DNA from: a virus
Length of the DNA stretch: 39,652 nt
Strand: one strand, 5' to 3'
Virus record (IMG/VR): IMGVR_UViG_3300037502_001768
Location: 1 to 39,652 of that record
Translations under genes and position numbers: made by a program
Notes under the pieces: model-generated
What the model was told of the DNA's origin: nothing
Databases searched by the model: none
The model's input: only the letters and a program-made list of their open reading frames with translations
Part shown: one piece after another, positions 8,937-16,695 of the stretch
Numbering within the stretch: position 1 is the first letter of the stretch
How the letters are laid out: each line of letters begins with the position of its first letter

Positions 8937-8941
8937 CGTCA

Positions 8942-9187
8942 TTACGGCGTCAAGCTGGCGTACAAGCCGATGTAGAACGTGGCGCTTCCCACGAGAACCG
9001 GAATACGGCCCACCTGAGAAGAAACCGTTCCAGACGGCGATGCAGTCAACACACGGCTGAACGACAGGTTCGTGATAGTGCCCGTCGTCGCAACAAGATT
9101 CGTGATGGTTGAAGAACCAACAGTAAGAACAGTTCCGGAGAAACCGTTAAGCGAGTTAACCGGCCCCGTAAAAGTTGTATTCGCCAT
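8942..9187 (-). CDS. Small fibre-like structural protein
   Basis: 81 residues beginning MANTTFTGPVNSLNGFSG, an opening I associate with small virion proteins of uncultured aquatic phages. The middle (VGSSTITNLVATTGTITNLSFSR) uses the same STITNL / TTGTITNLS vocabulary as the 802-residue fibre, so the three genes share a repeat module. It ends with a hydrophobic strand (SATFYIGLYASLTP). It is followed by the UUCG terminator. A minor fibre or spike role is inferred. Confidence 0.65.
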   Translation of the reverse strand: MANTTFTGPVNSLNGFSGTVLTVGSSTITNLVATTGTITNLSFSRVLTASPSGTVSSQVGRIPVLVGSATFYIGLYASLTP

Positions 9188-9269
9188 TGCAAATTACCTC
9201 ATGCACAAGTCGCCCATCCGTCTGTGCATCGTCCGCTAGGTCGGTCGAATGGGCTGGTTAAACCTAGAA

Positions 9270-10208
9270 CTACTTCACCTCTACAGCCTTGGCCTTCCTC
9301 TTCGCCAGCATCTTTGCTCTAAACTCAGGATCTGCCCAACGCTGTTTCAACAATTCTGCCTTCGCTGCGCGAACCTCCGGCGTGTTGTACGCCTTTGAAT
9401 ACTCCCCTGCTTTCTTACGAGCTTCTTCACTCTCGTAATAGGCCCTTGACTTTCTAGAAGCCTCGGCCTTTCGCTCCGGAGTCGATTTCGCGGTCTTAAT
9501 CGCAAGCCTAATACTATCTCCTTTCTGTGTCCATAGTCTTTTTGTGGCTTCGCTCTTACGCGCTTTCTCTTCCGGTCTAGCGTGTGCTTCAGCACGAGAC
9601 GCTGCCTGTTTTGCACGGTATTCCTCGGACTCCCAGTTGGTCCGCATGGCAACGCTGATCTTGTTACGGACTTGCTCGGTGCGACTCTTTAGGATGGCTT
9701 CGCGGAGCTTGGCTCTATGCGCAGGATCAGCACACATCTCCCTGATACGTGCTACACGCTGAGCTTTTATTTCAGGTTTTGCCCAAGCATCACGAGAAAT
9801 TTTGGAAACAATGTTTTTCCATTCTTCCGTTTGCATCTTTTCCCGCCATTTACGCAAACGTTCTTCACTGTATTTAAGGCCAGCAGTGCCTTGCCCACCA
9901 TCAGTAAAGTTGCACAAAGAACCTGTACGTAAATCACGACGCCCATACTGAGCGATCAAGTCACGCTCCATGGCAAACGCTTCTTCTTCGTTGTCCATAT
10001 ACGCAGCAATGGTGATCTGCGGAACAAGACCAGCAACCCGAATCTTGTCCAATACTCTTTGCAAAAACGAATTAACACATCGACGTTCCCAGTGATCACT
10101 GGCGCGGTCGAGATCTACGGTGCCTTTGCCAACGTAGATGGGCTGAAGCCCTTTCCCCGGACGGGGATCAAGATAAACGTACACATAAAACTTACCCGGC
10201 TGCTGCAT
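9270..10208 (-). CDS. GIY-YIG homing endonuclease, free-standing
   Basis: 312 residues. The nuclease domain shows VYVY (9-12) and YVGKG (25-29), the GIY-YIG core, with the catalytic-glutamate candidate E81 in AMERDLIAQYGRR and the conserved NFTDGGQG near 99-106. From about 110 to 312 there is a chain of basic repeats with Trp or Tyr followed by PE(F/I)(R/K)A (WAKPEIKAQR, WADPEFRAKM), like NUMOD3-type DNA-binding modules. It makes a site-specific double-strand break that spreads its own gene. It has its own SD (AGGAAGG) and a promoter candidate and sits just after the capsid gene, unlike its tightly packed neighbours, which marks it as an insertion. Neither flanking gene is visibly interrupted, so it is intergenic rather than intron-borne. 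Confidence 0.9.
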   Translation of the reverse strand: MQQPGKFYVYVYLDPRPGKGLQPIYVGKGTVDLDRASDHWERRCVNSFLQRVLDKIRVAGLVPQITIAAYMDNEEEAFAMERDLIAQYGRRDLRTGSLCNFTDGGQGTAGLKYSEERLRKWREKMQTEEWKNIVSKISRDAWAKPEIKAQRVARIREMCADPAHRAKLREAILKSRTEQVRNKISVAMRTNWESEEYRAKQAASRAEAHARPEEKARKSEATKRLWTQKGDSIRLAIKTAKSTPERKAEASRKSRAYYESEEARKKAGEYSKAYNTPEVRAAKAELLKQRWADPEFRAKMLAKRKAKAVEVK

Positions 10209-10238
10209 GATGGCCTTCCTGTTTCCAAGTTGGCTAAC

Positions 10239-10268
10239 ATCATACAGAGCCGGGCAAGGATTTGTCTA
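10239..10268 (-). promoter_or_regulatory. Sigma70-like promoter of the homing endonuclease
   Basis: Minus strand: TAGACA at 10268-10263, an 18-nt spacer and TATGAT at 10244-10239, each one mismatch from consensus. The predicted start is about 25 nt before the GIY-YIG ATG. This would let the mobile gene be expressed independently of the late operon. Confidence 0.6.
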
Positions 10269-10290
10269 GGAAAATAATTCCTTACAAATC
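10259..10290 (-). other. Stem-loop after the capsid gene
   Basis: GATTTGT (10259-10265) pairs with ACAAATC (10284-10290), and inside it AGGAA (10268-10272) pairs with TTCCT (10278-10282) around a five-base AATAA loop. The interruption is small. It begins 7 nt after the capsid stop and has no U-tract, so it is more likely an mRNA-stabilising or processing hairpin than an intrinsic terminator. It overlaps the -35 of the endonuclease promoter candidate. Confidence 0.6.
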
Positions 10291-10296
10291 AGAGAC

Positions 10297-11211
10297 TTAG
10301 ACTCCAGCGGTTCCGAACACCGTTCGTGGGTCAGTCCAACCCACAGCGTAACGCTCGGTACTTTTAAACCTCGTCGAATCAGTCTCGAAGTCGCCTTCCA
10401 TTGACTTCTCAAGGCCGCGACGCATCATCAGCTTCAAGCCTTCCGGCGCGTCCGTCTTCACCCACCAAGCGGTGGTCGAGGTAAGACGCGAGAGGTTGGC
10501 CTGACCGCCAGCGAGGAGGCCCATCGACTTCACCGGGTTGATGTCGTTGTCGGCGGTGCCCGTACGGAGGACGCTCTTGAGGAGCACTTCCGCTTGGAAC
10601 ACGTTGGACGGCGACACAACGAGCTTCTCCGGGTTCAGGCGAATGCGCTTGCCGTTGTTGTCAACAGCGTTGCGAACCTGAATAAGGATCTGCTCAAGCG
10701 AGGTCTGGGACAACGCAGCCGGAGTGTTTAGCTGGTTGCTGAACGTACCGACCGCAATCGGATGGTTCGTAGCAACAAGCGGAACACCGTCGCCGCCGTT
10801 GAAGCCAGCCGTGAACGCACGGTTCAGGACGTTGGCGCAGAGGGTTTCCTTCGTTTCGATCAGCGACTGCGCCAAGTGCTTGGCATAGGTCTGGCCGATA
10901 CGGATGTGGTCACCATCTTCCACGAGCACCTTCGTGAGCGCGAATGCAAGGCCGTAGACCTTGTAGACGTAACGCTGCAAGAAGAGCACGCCACCAGCCT
11001 GATACGTGACCGGGGTGCCGTCCGGAAGTTCCGGAGCAGCGCCGAACCCGTACAGAACCGGCTCTTCGTGGTAGTTGCGGGGAATGCCCTGCTGCTGAAC
11101 GAAGACTTGCTTCCACTCGTCAGCACGCTGGTCATAAACGCCATCGAAAGCCTCATTAAGAATCGGCTCAACAATGGAACGAAAGTCAGTACTACGCATT
11201 GGGACTGCCAT
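10297..11211 (-). CDS. Major capsid protein
   Basis: 304 residues. The order (small terminase), large terminase, portal, co-chaperonin, scaffold, decoration protein, then this gene identifies it as the capsid subunit. RIRLNPEKLVVSPSNVFQAEVLLKS, LSRLTSTTAWWVKTD and the C-terminal RYAVGWTDPRTVFG are typical of HK97-fold major capsid proteins in this phage group. VNNNGK-like and TETKETLCANVLNRAF-like segments fit the spine helix and peripheral domain. There is no fused scaffold or protease, consistent with the separate scaffold gene. Codon choice is strongly C/G-ending (CTG AAC CCG), as in a highly expressed gene. Confidence 0.85.
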   Translation of the reverse strand: MAVPMRSTDFRSIVEPILNEAFDGVYDQRADEWKQVFVQQQGIPRNYHEEPVLYGFGAAPELPDGTPVTYQAGGVLFLQRYVYKVYGLAFALTKVLVEDGDHIRIGQTYAKHLAQSLIETKETLCANVLNRAFTAGFNGGDGVPLVATNHPIAVGTFSNQLNTPAALSQTSLEQILIQVRNAVDNNGKRIRLNPEKLVVSPSNVFQAEVLLKSVLRTGTADNDINPVKSMGLLAGGQANLSRLTSTTAWWVKTDAPEGLKLMMRRGLEKSMEGDFETDSTRFKSTERYAVGWTDPRTVFGTAGV

Positions 11212-11224
11212 GTTCTAGTCCTCC

Positions 11225-11788
11225 TTAGAATGCAGCCTTATCAGCCACAAACTGGTGCTGGCTGATTTGGACCTGAACGATGGTATAAGCGTCACCCCAC
11301 GCATTGCCGACCTCAGGAGCGAGGTTGACGATACGCAGAATTTCGTTACCGGAAGTCGTCAACTGAGCGGCATCAAGCTCGGCCTGAGAGAGACCAACCG
11401 TGGTGCTACCGGCAGTGACGTTCGCGAAGTCCGCCTGAGAACCGATATCCGTGATGTTCACCGAGCTCGTCGCTTGGATTTCATACACGATTGCCGGGTC
11501 CGTGGTGACATAAGCAACGATGTCGGTGGCGGCGGTAGAAGCCGTCCACTTGTTGCTTACGCGGCGACGGCCATCGGTATCGGTGAATTCGACACCCATG
11601 AACGTGCCAACAATAGCCGCCTCAGTGGCAGCAGCGGCTTCAATCGTACCGCTGGCACCAATTTTGACTGGCTGGAACTGGAGAATATTGGCGTTGTAAC
11701 CGGACTCGATTGACATCGCAGTGGGACGAATGATCCCACTAGGATGAAAAGCCGGACGCAGCCCGAAAGGAGCATCAGTCGCAGACAT
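11225..11788 (-). CDS. Putative capsid decoration / cement protein
   Basis: 187 residues. It lies 13 nt upstream of the capsid gene in the transcript. The opening MSATDAPFGLRPAFHPSG is a recurrent start of head-associated proteins in uncultured phages. The body is beta-rich (LQFQPVKIGASGTIEAAAA ... AIVGTFMGVEFTDTDGRR ... IVAYVTTDPAIVYEIQA), like capsid cement proteins that bind at local threefold sites. No protease or enzymatic motif is visible. Function is inferred from position and fold-like pattern. Confidence 0.6.
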   Translation of the reverse strand: MSATDAPFGLRPAFHPSGIIRPTAMSIESGYNANILQFQPVKIGASGTIEAAAATEAAIVGTFMGVEFTDTDGRRRVSNKWTASTAATDIVAYVTTDPAIVYEIQATSSVNITDIGSQADFANVTAGSTTVGLSQAELDAAQLTTSGNEILRIVNLAPEVGNAWGDAYTIVQVQISQHQFVADKAAF

Positions 11789-11818
11789 TTGGTAATCCTC
11801 TAAAAAGAAGTGACCAAG

Positions 11819-12352
11819 TTACCACTCTTGCGGAGCACGTACCTTGGACGATTCCCGAATTGCCGACATGCCATCACCTTCAACCAACCTTGACCCAGCA
11901 CGTTCAGCTTGCTCACGCATGCTTTCAGTTGAGCCGAGCAGCCGTTCTTCTTCCTGATTGGGGGCATCGAAGTGCACCGCCTGCATGTACTTTTTGTACA
12001 GCGAGATCGGAAGCTTGAACGCAAGCATCTCGTTGACACCGATGAACCCTTGCCAATCTCCAGTCTTAATCGAAGCATATTCCCAACCGGGAACATCCTC
12101 GGGCTTAACCGGCTCATACCCAAGCCGAATACGCGCTTGAATGGAGTCTCTAGGATTCGTCGTGGTCAACCAGCAAGTGTGGTAACCCGGAATGTTTGGC
12201 AGATCAGGCAACGCGGCCTGAATAAACTGCTGACGAAACATGTTAACTCGGTCGTCATCTGACAACTCACGGTTCTCAGTTACTGCGCGATCATACGCAG
12301 ATCGGTTATTACGACCTTCGTCAAATGCCTTCTTCAGTCTTTCATCGCTCAT
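11819..12352 (-). CDS. Conserved head-region protein, unknown function
   Basis: 177 residues. The core PGYHTCWLTTTNPRDSIQARI and LGYEPVKPEDVPGWEYASIK is a pattern I recall from many uncultured aquatic phage genomes at this position, without known function. The N-terminal 45 residues are charged and helical (RLKKAFDEGRNNRSAYDRAV), and the C terminus is again charged (STESMREQAERAGSRLV). It sits between scaffold and decoration genes, so a head-assembly role is plausible. Confidence 0.65.
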   Translation of the reverse strand: MSDERLKKAFDEGRNNRSAYDRAVTENRELSDDDRVNMFRQQFIQAALPDLPNIPGYHTCWLTTTNPRDSIQARIRLGYEPVKPEDVPGWEYASIKTGDWQGFIGVNEMLAFKLPISLYKKYMQAVHFDAPNQEEERLLGSTESMREQAERAGSRLVEGDGMSAIRESSKVRAPQEW

Positions 12353-12369
12353 ATAACTCGCTCCCTTGT

Positions 12370-13377
12370 TTAGCGAGAAGAATTGTTACGATCGTAATCA
12401 GCATAACGCTTTATGTACTTCTGGCGCAACTCTGCGTTGTCCCAGACTCCTGCGTCAATAAGCGCCTGTTTGCGCTCAGGGCTGATATAGATTTCTTTTC
12501 GAGTGGACGGGGCGGCGTATTCACGCTTACCACCGACCGGCGGACCACCACGTTTTGCGGCTGGCGGAGCAGCGGCGGGTTTGGTCTTTTCCACAGTTTC
12601 CTCTCCGTAACGATGGGGAAGCCTGCGAGCCACCCGGTTGTCCAATTCAATCCAATACTCTTCCGTAGCCGGGTTGTAGCCTTCCGCAGCTAATCGCTGA
12701 TCAATGACCTTAACGATAGCGGAATCTTCATCGCGGCCTGACGGGTCATACCAATTGTTGGATTCGATCCATTCCTTGGCATAAGCCGTCACACGGGGGT
12801 CCTTCTTTGACTGCGGGGCGGGTTGCTTTTCAACCTCCTCCTTCGCTGCCTTAAGTTGACGCGCACGCTCGATTGCCTGATCGCGGATGGCAAGCGCCTT
12901 GGTGACATCTTCACCCTGACCCTGCTCAATGGCTTTGGCAATGATGCGCTCGGCCAACTGAACCTCGTTCATCGCCTCGTTCAGCTTCTGGTCTACAGAG
13001 TTAATGCTGAACTGCGTGGTCTGCTTTTCGACACTAGAGAGGCGACGCTTAAACTCTTCGTTCTCAGCCCGAAGATAAGCGAGCTCACGCTCTTTGTGTT
13101 CAATCGCAGCCTTACGACGATACTTGCGCTGCTGGCGTTGGGCACGCTTTTCCTCAGGGGTTAGCGCCTTACGGCCACGCGGCTGGTCTTCGTCATCTGG
13201 TTCGTCGGTATCAGCGAGTCGCTCATCGTCATCCAGATCTTCGGCTTCGGCCTGCTGCTCGGGAATTCGTTCCTCTGCTTCGGCTTCAACGGATTCCTCC
13301 TCAAGAGGAGTTTCTGTTACGACGTACTCTTCTGAATTTGAGTTATCGTCTTCTGATAACAAATCTTTCTCAGACAT
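12370..13377 (-). CDS. Scaffolding protein
   Basis: 335 residues. Residues 1-70 are extremely acidic (EEESVEAEAEERIPEQQAEAEDLDDDE). Residues about 75-205 are a charged helix or coiled coil (KRAQRQQRKYRRKAAIEHKE ... AERIIAKAIEQGQGEDVTKALAIRDQAI). The C terminus is basic (KRGGPPVGGKREYAAPSTRK, YIKRYADYDRNNSSR), like the capsid-binding ends of P22-type scaffolds. Position next to co-chaperonin, portal and capsid supports this role. It would guide procapsid assembly and then exit or be degraded; no protease gene is visible in the block. Confidence 0.75.
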   Translation of the reverse strand: MSEKDLLSEDDNSNSEEYVVTETPLEEESVEAEAEERIPEQQAEAEDLDDDERLADTDEPDDEDQPRGRKALTPEEKRAQRQQRKYRRKAAIEHKERELAYLRAENEEFKRRLSSVEKQTTQFSINSVDQKLNEAMNEVQLAERIIAKAIEQGQGEDVTKALAIRDQAIERARQLKAAKEEVEKQPAPQSKKDPRVTAYAKEWIESNNWYDPSGRDEDSAIVKVIDQRLAAEGYNPATEEYWIELDNRVARRLPHRYGEETVEKTKPAAAPPAAKRGGPPVGGKREYAAPSTRKEIYISPERKQALIDAGVWDNAELRQKYIKRYADYDRNNSSR

Positions 13378-13387
13378 GATTTAGCCC

Positions 13388-13786
13388 TCAGATAAATGCT
13401 TTGATGGCAAGCGGATCGCCCACTACGCCACCCACGATGTCGAGGTCGTTGAAGATTACGAACAGGGCTTCTTCTTCCCCATTCTCGCCATAAGGCACCT
13501 TCCAACGATCTCCGCCGTACTTTGGTACACGGACGAACTCGCCCTCTTTGCACCAGTTACCTTCCGGCCAAGATTCCATCGTGTTTCGATTTTTGAAGGC
13601 CAAAGGTCCAAGCTTTACGACCTTTGCGATCTGGGTGTTCCAGATCTCTGTCTCCCGCGTTTCGGTATGCAAAATGATGCCGCCTGCGGAGGTTTTCTTC
13701 GCACTGCGAATCTGCACTAAAACACGCGAACCAAACGGAATCAAACCCGGCTCTACACTAGGAAAAGCCTCATCCAATGCTGACAT
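13388..13786 (-). CDS. GroES-like co-chaperonin
   Basis: 132 residues, near the 97 of GroES and the 111 of T4 gp31. FGSRVLVQIR (18-27) matches the first GroES strand. SAKKTSAGGIILH (28-40) matches the GroEL-binding mobile loop with the GGI(V/I)L tripeptide. TQIAKVVKLGPLAF matches the GEVLAVG strand, GEFVRVPKYGGDRWKVP the barrel strand, and EALFVIFNDLDIVGGV the C-terminal strand. An insertion after the second strand is similar in place to phage homologues. It probably replaces host GroES on host GroEL to fold the capsid protein. It lies directly upstream of the scaffold gene. The identification is firm; client identity is inferred. Confidence 0.85.
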   Translation of the reverse strand: MSALDEAFPSVEPGLIPFGSRVLVQIRSAKKTSAGGIILHTETRETEIWNTQIAKVVKLGPLAFKNRNTMESWPEGNWCKEGEFVRVPKYGGDRWKVPYGENGEEEALFVIFNDLDIVGGVVGDPLAIKAFI

Positions 13787-13984
13787 TTAAAAATCCTCTT
13801 CGTCTTCTTCCTGTTTAGCTAGAAGACCATTGATGTAGTTAATCGAGGCCTGCAACCCGGCGTAAGTGCCCACTGCCTTGCCATATTCAAAACGAGCGTC
13901 CTTGCCTTCTAGTTGCCGCTTCATCGCATCGTGTGCAACGCGAGCCTTGGCCAACTCCAATTCGTCAATTAATCGCTCAATCAT
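13787..13984 (-). CDS. Small helical acidic protein
   Basis: 65 residues (MIERLIDELELAKARVAHDAMKR ... NGLLAKQEEDEEDF). Two helices separated by a conserved-looking FEYGKAVGTYAGLQASINYI segment end in an acidic tail. The start overlaps the stop of the 57-residue gene as ATGA, and its stop abuts the start of the co-chaperonin gene. I know similar small proteins in this slot of related genomes but no function; a co-chaperone or scaffold helper is speculative. Confidence 0.65.
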   Translation of the reverse strand: MIERLIDELELAKARVAHDAMKRQLEGKDARFEYGKAVGTYAGLQASINYINGLLAKQEEDEEDF

Positions 13985-14154
13985 GCGTTTTTCTTACCCT
14001 GTGATATTAGTGCGGGCGTTGCTTTGGGATCGCCCTTGACTCCCTTTGGACCCATGTCCATACCTTTCTTCGGACCACCATTGACCATCTTCTGGCCGCT
14101 AACAGCCATACCCATGGCCATCATCTTGTGCTGGTTCATGTAATCGTTTGCCAT
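13981..14154 (-). CDS. 57-residue Met/Gly/Lys-rich protein
   Basis: A 57-codon frame starts MANDYMNQHKMMAMGMAVSG and ends SQGKKNA. It is strikingly rich in methionine (8), glycine and lysine, with MVNGGPKKGMDMGPKGVKG in the middle. The ATG lies 9 nt after the portal stop and the TGA overlaps the next ATG, so it fits the tiling of the operon exactly. Nothing is known to me about its role; the composition suggests a flexible virion or DNA-binding peptide. Confidence 0.6.
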   Translation of the reverse strand: MANDYMNQHKMMAMGMAVSGQKMVNGGPKKGMDMGPKGVKGDPKATPALISQGKKNA

Positions 14155-14163
14155 AAATCACCT

Positions 14164-16695
14164 TTAGGGGTTAATGCCCGTACCTGTTGAAACGTCAACC
14201 TTCTCACCCGTAATCGTTTCCATCGCAGCAATTTGCTTGGCGGTGTCATTGTCTTCACGGTTCGTAACCAACTTAACTTCAAGCTCAGCACGCTGCCGTT
14301 GGTCGAGGCGATCCTGCTTGAGCATTTCGCGCTGCATGTTGACCTGCTGACGAACGGCTCCGTCTTGAACTTCCTTCTGAAGTTTGGCTTGAGCCAATTG
14401 CAGTTCGGCCTGCTTGACCGCGATATTGGCCTGATCGGCCTGAGCTTTGCGCTGCACATCTGCCATCTGAGCGGCGGCACGCGGATCTTGCGGACCCACT
14501 TGCGGCTGAAGCTCTTTGAGCATGTTGAGTGCTTGCGCAACAATCTGCGGCACAGCGCCAAACGCACGCGCTGCATCGGGGACAACCTTCTGGCTCGTCG
14601 CAGCCAAAAGCTGATCGAAGCTCCTTCTGACTTCGACATCGTTGATCTTCTGGAACTCGCTGACATCTCTTTTCGCAGCGTTCGATGCCACTTCAAACAC
14701 ATGGCCCGCATACCAAAGCGCAATGTGCTCTTTGATGTGATCCAAAACAATCGGCATAAACTGCGGGGCCATCAGCATCGAAGAACCCAAGATGGGCGAG
14801 GTCAAATAATCCAAGTGCACCTGCAAGTGCGCAAGGTGATCCTGCTCGGGGAACGCGCTGATCGGACGACCCAAGGTCGCTGCCACGTTCTCGTTAACCG
14901 CATTCATCTCTTGCGGCACTGGCGCGGGGACTAGCAACTCTTTGGGATTCGGAATCCGTAGCTGCTTCAGAATGCGCTCTTCAACCTTACGCAAGTCATA
15001 GATCTGCGGCAAAGCCATCGCACGCTGGGAGACGGCCTGAACCTGAGCGTAACGCTGGGCTTCGGAGAAGATGTTGGGGTCAGAAACCGGCACGACATCC
15101 ATCGGGCCTTCAAAGTCCGAACGCTTAACGAGCAACTCGCCCGTCTCGTCCTTGACCTCTTCGTCTTCCAGATACATCTGATTAAGACGATGCAGCACTT
15201 TGAGCGTACGGCCCATCGCGTCATGCAGTCGCGCATGAATCGCACTGAACACCGCCATGCCCTGCTCAATACGAGCCAACTGAGTACCGACCGGCATGTT
15301 GCCTTGGTTCTCAGAGATATCTTCCAAAGTGGTGCGAACGACGCCCTTACCGGCCTCGACCAAGAAGCCAAGCAGCGACATCAACACCGATGAAGGCTGA
15401 TTGAACGGAATCGGCATCGCGATCTTGCGAATGTCATCGCTAAACGCACCGCCTTCAATCTCTTTCACTTCTGTCGGATCAATGCGCTCGGACTGACCGC
15501 CTTCGCGACCACCCTTGAGCTTGAGCATTCCGGGGAAGTTCGCAATATGCGCCGAGTCCAATAGCGCCCGAAGCGCACCCGTCGCCGCTGCTGAAATACC
15601 ACCGATCATCTGCGGGATACCGATGGGGTACGCACCGCGCCACGGCACAAACGGGAATTCGATGATCCACTGCATCTCTTCCATCGTGTCGTCTTCTTCG
15701 CGCCAGTTGCGATAGATCGACAACACCTTGCCCGTGGACTTATCAACCGAGACGATGTACGGCGCTAGACCATACTTCTCTTCGATATCGGCAATGACGT
15801 AAATCTCAAAGATCGTGCGTAGACCATCAATGTCATACGCGCCACCATCGCGGCCTTCGATCTTGTTGTTCGCCTTCTCCGACTTCGATACATCGGGTTC
15901 AGACGTGGACGGAGCAAGCTCGACATCGCGATACATGCCAGAGCGCACGCGCTGGAGATACTCAATCTCGGTTACGTACTGAACGTGCGTCTTGCGCTCG
16001 GCAGAATAAAAGTTCGTCGCCGCGTAGGGCAGGTAGATGTCATCAATGGCCACATAAAGCGGCATCGGGCGCTTCTTGTTCGCGTCCCAAGAAAGCTTCA
16101 TGTACTGCGCACCGCCAAGCGGTACCTGCGTCAAAAGCTGCTCCAACTCCGCCCGGAACTCGGGCATCTGCTGAGTCAACTGCCAATTGAGATAACGCGT
16201 CTTGCGCTCAGCCTTGGCTACCTTTTCGGCAGTTGGGGTACCAAAGATGTAATCCTTTGCAGGACCCTCAGGAGGGAAAAGCTCTTTGATGGCTCGGGCA
16301 GAGAAATCGACGCAGACCTCTGTGAGCATCGGGTGCACGACTCGACTTGCGCCCTGAAACGAAGCGCCGCCCGGTGCATCATCTCCAAGTCCCGTACGTC
16401 GTATTCCTTCTTCATACTGCTCGTCGCGCTTTTTGCGAGCTTCCTTGTCTTTGTAAATCTGCTGAAGAAGATCCTGAGCGATGTCATCCATCTGCCCTTC
16501 AGGCATCGACTCCGCAAGGTTCGAATAAAACTCTGACTCCGCATCCGGTTCAGATTCCTCTGACCCCAAACGCACAATCGCTCCACCGTCCTCGGTGTCC
16601 TCCACTTCCGCTACCTCATCCTCCGGTAGCAACAACATTTCCCCGAGTTCCTCTTCGGCCTCGCCGGTCATGTCTTCCATCTCTTCAGATGCCAT
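14164..16695 (-). CDS. Portal protein (P22-like)
   Basis: 843 residues from the ATG at 16695. That start has a good SD (GAGGG, 9-nt spacing) and an 11-nt overlap with the end of the terminase gene; a start 10 codons earlier lies inside the terminase frame and is less likely. GASRVVHPMLTEVCVDFSARA, KTRYLNWQLTQQMPEFRAEL and VPLGGAQYMKLSWD are typical of P22-type portals in podovirus-like phages. WIIEFPFVPWRGAYPIGIPQ and NMPVGTQLARIEQGMAV follow. The N terminus is strongly acidic. The last 120 residues form a Gln-rich helical barrel (KQAELQLAQAKLQKEVQDG). The dodecameric portal docks terminase and the tail adaptor. Confidence 0.9.
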   Translation of the reverse strand: MASEEMEDMTGEAEEELGEMLLLPEDEVAEVEDTEDGGAIVRLGSEESEPDAESEFYSNLAESMPEGQMDDIAQDLLQQIYKDKEARKKRDEQYEEGIRRTGLGDDAPGGASFQGASRVVHPMLTEVCVDFSARAIKELFPPEGPAKDYIFGTPTAEKVAKAERKTRYLNWQLTQQMPEFRAELEQLLTQVPLGGAQYMKLSWDANKKRPMPLYVAIDDIYLPYAATNFYSAERKTHVQYVTEIEYLQRVRSGMYRDVELAPSTSEPDVSKSEKANNKIEGRDGGAYDIDGLRTIFEIYVIADIEEKYGLAPYIVSVDKSTGKVLSIYRNWREEDDTMEEMQWIIEFPFVPWRGAYPIGIPQMIGGISAAATGALRALLDSAHIANFPGMLKLKGGREGGQSERIDPTEVKEIEGGAFSDDIRKIAMPIPFNQPSSVLMSLLGFLVEAGKGVVRTTLEDISENQGNMPVGTQLARIEQGMAVFSAIHARLHDAMGRTLKVLHRLNQMYLEDEEVKDETGELLVKRSDFEGPMDVVPVSDPNIFSEAQRYAQVQAVSQRAMALPQIYDLRKVEERILKQLRIPNPKELLVPAPVPQEMNAVNENVAATLGRPISAFPEQDHLAHLQVHLDYLTSPILGSSMLMAPQFMPIVLDHIKEHIALWYAGHVFEVASNAAKRDVSEFQKINDVEVRRSFDQLLAATSQKVVPDAARAFGAVPQIVAQALNMLKELQPQVGPQDPRAAAQMADVQRKAQADQANIAVKQAELQLAQAKLQKEVQDGAVRQQVNMQREMLKQDRLDQRQRAELEVKLVTNREDNDTAKQIAAMETITGEKVDVSTGTGINP

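Noticed and set aside
9205-9260. GCCCAT/ATGGGC inverted repeat between the endonuclease and the next structural gene
   Set aside because: Only six paired bases around a loop near 30 nt, no supporting inner stem; likely chance.
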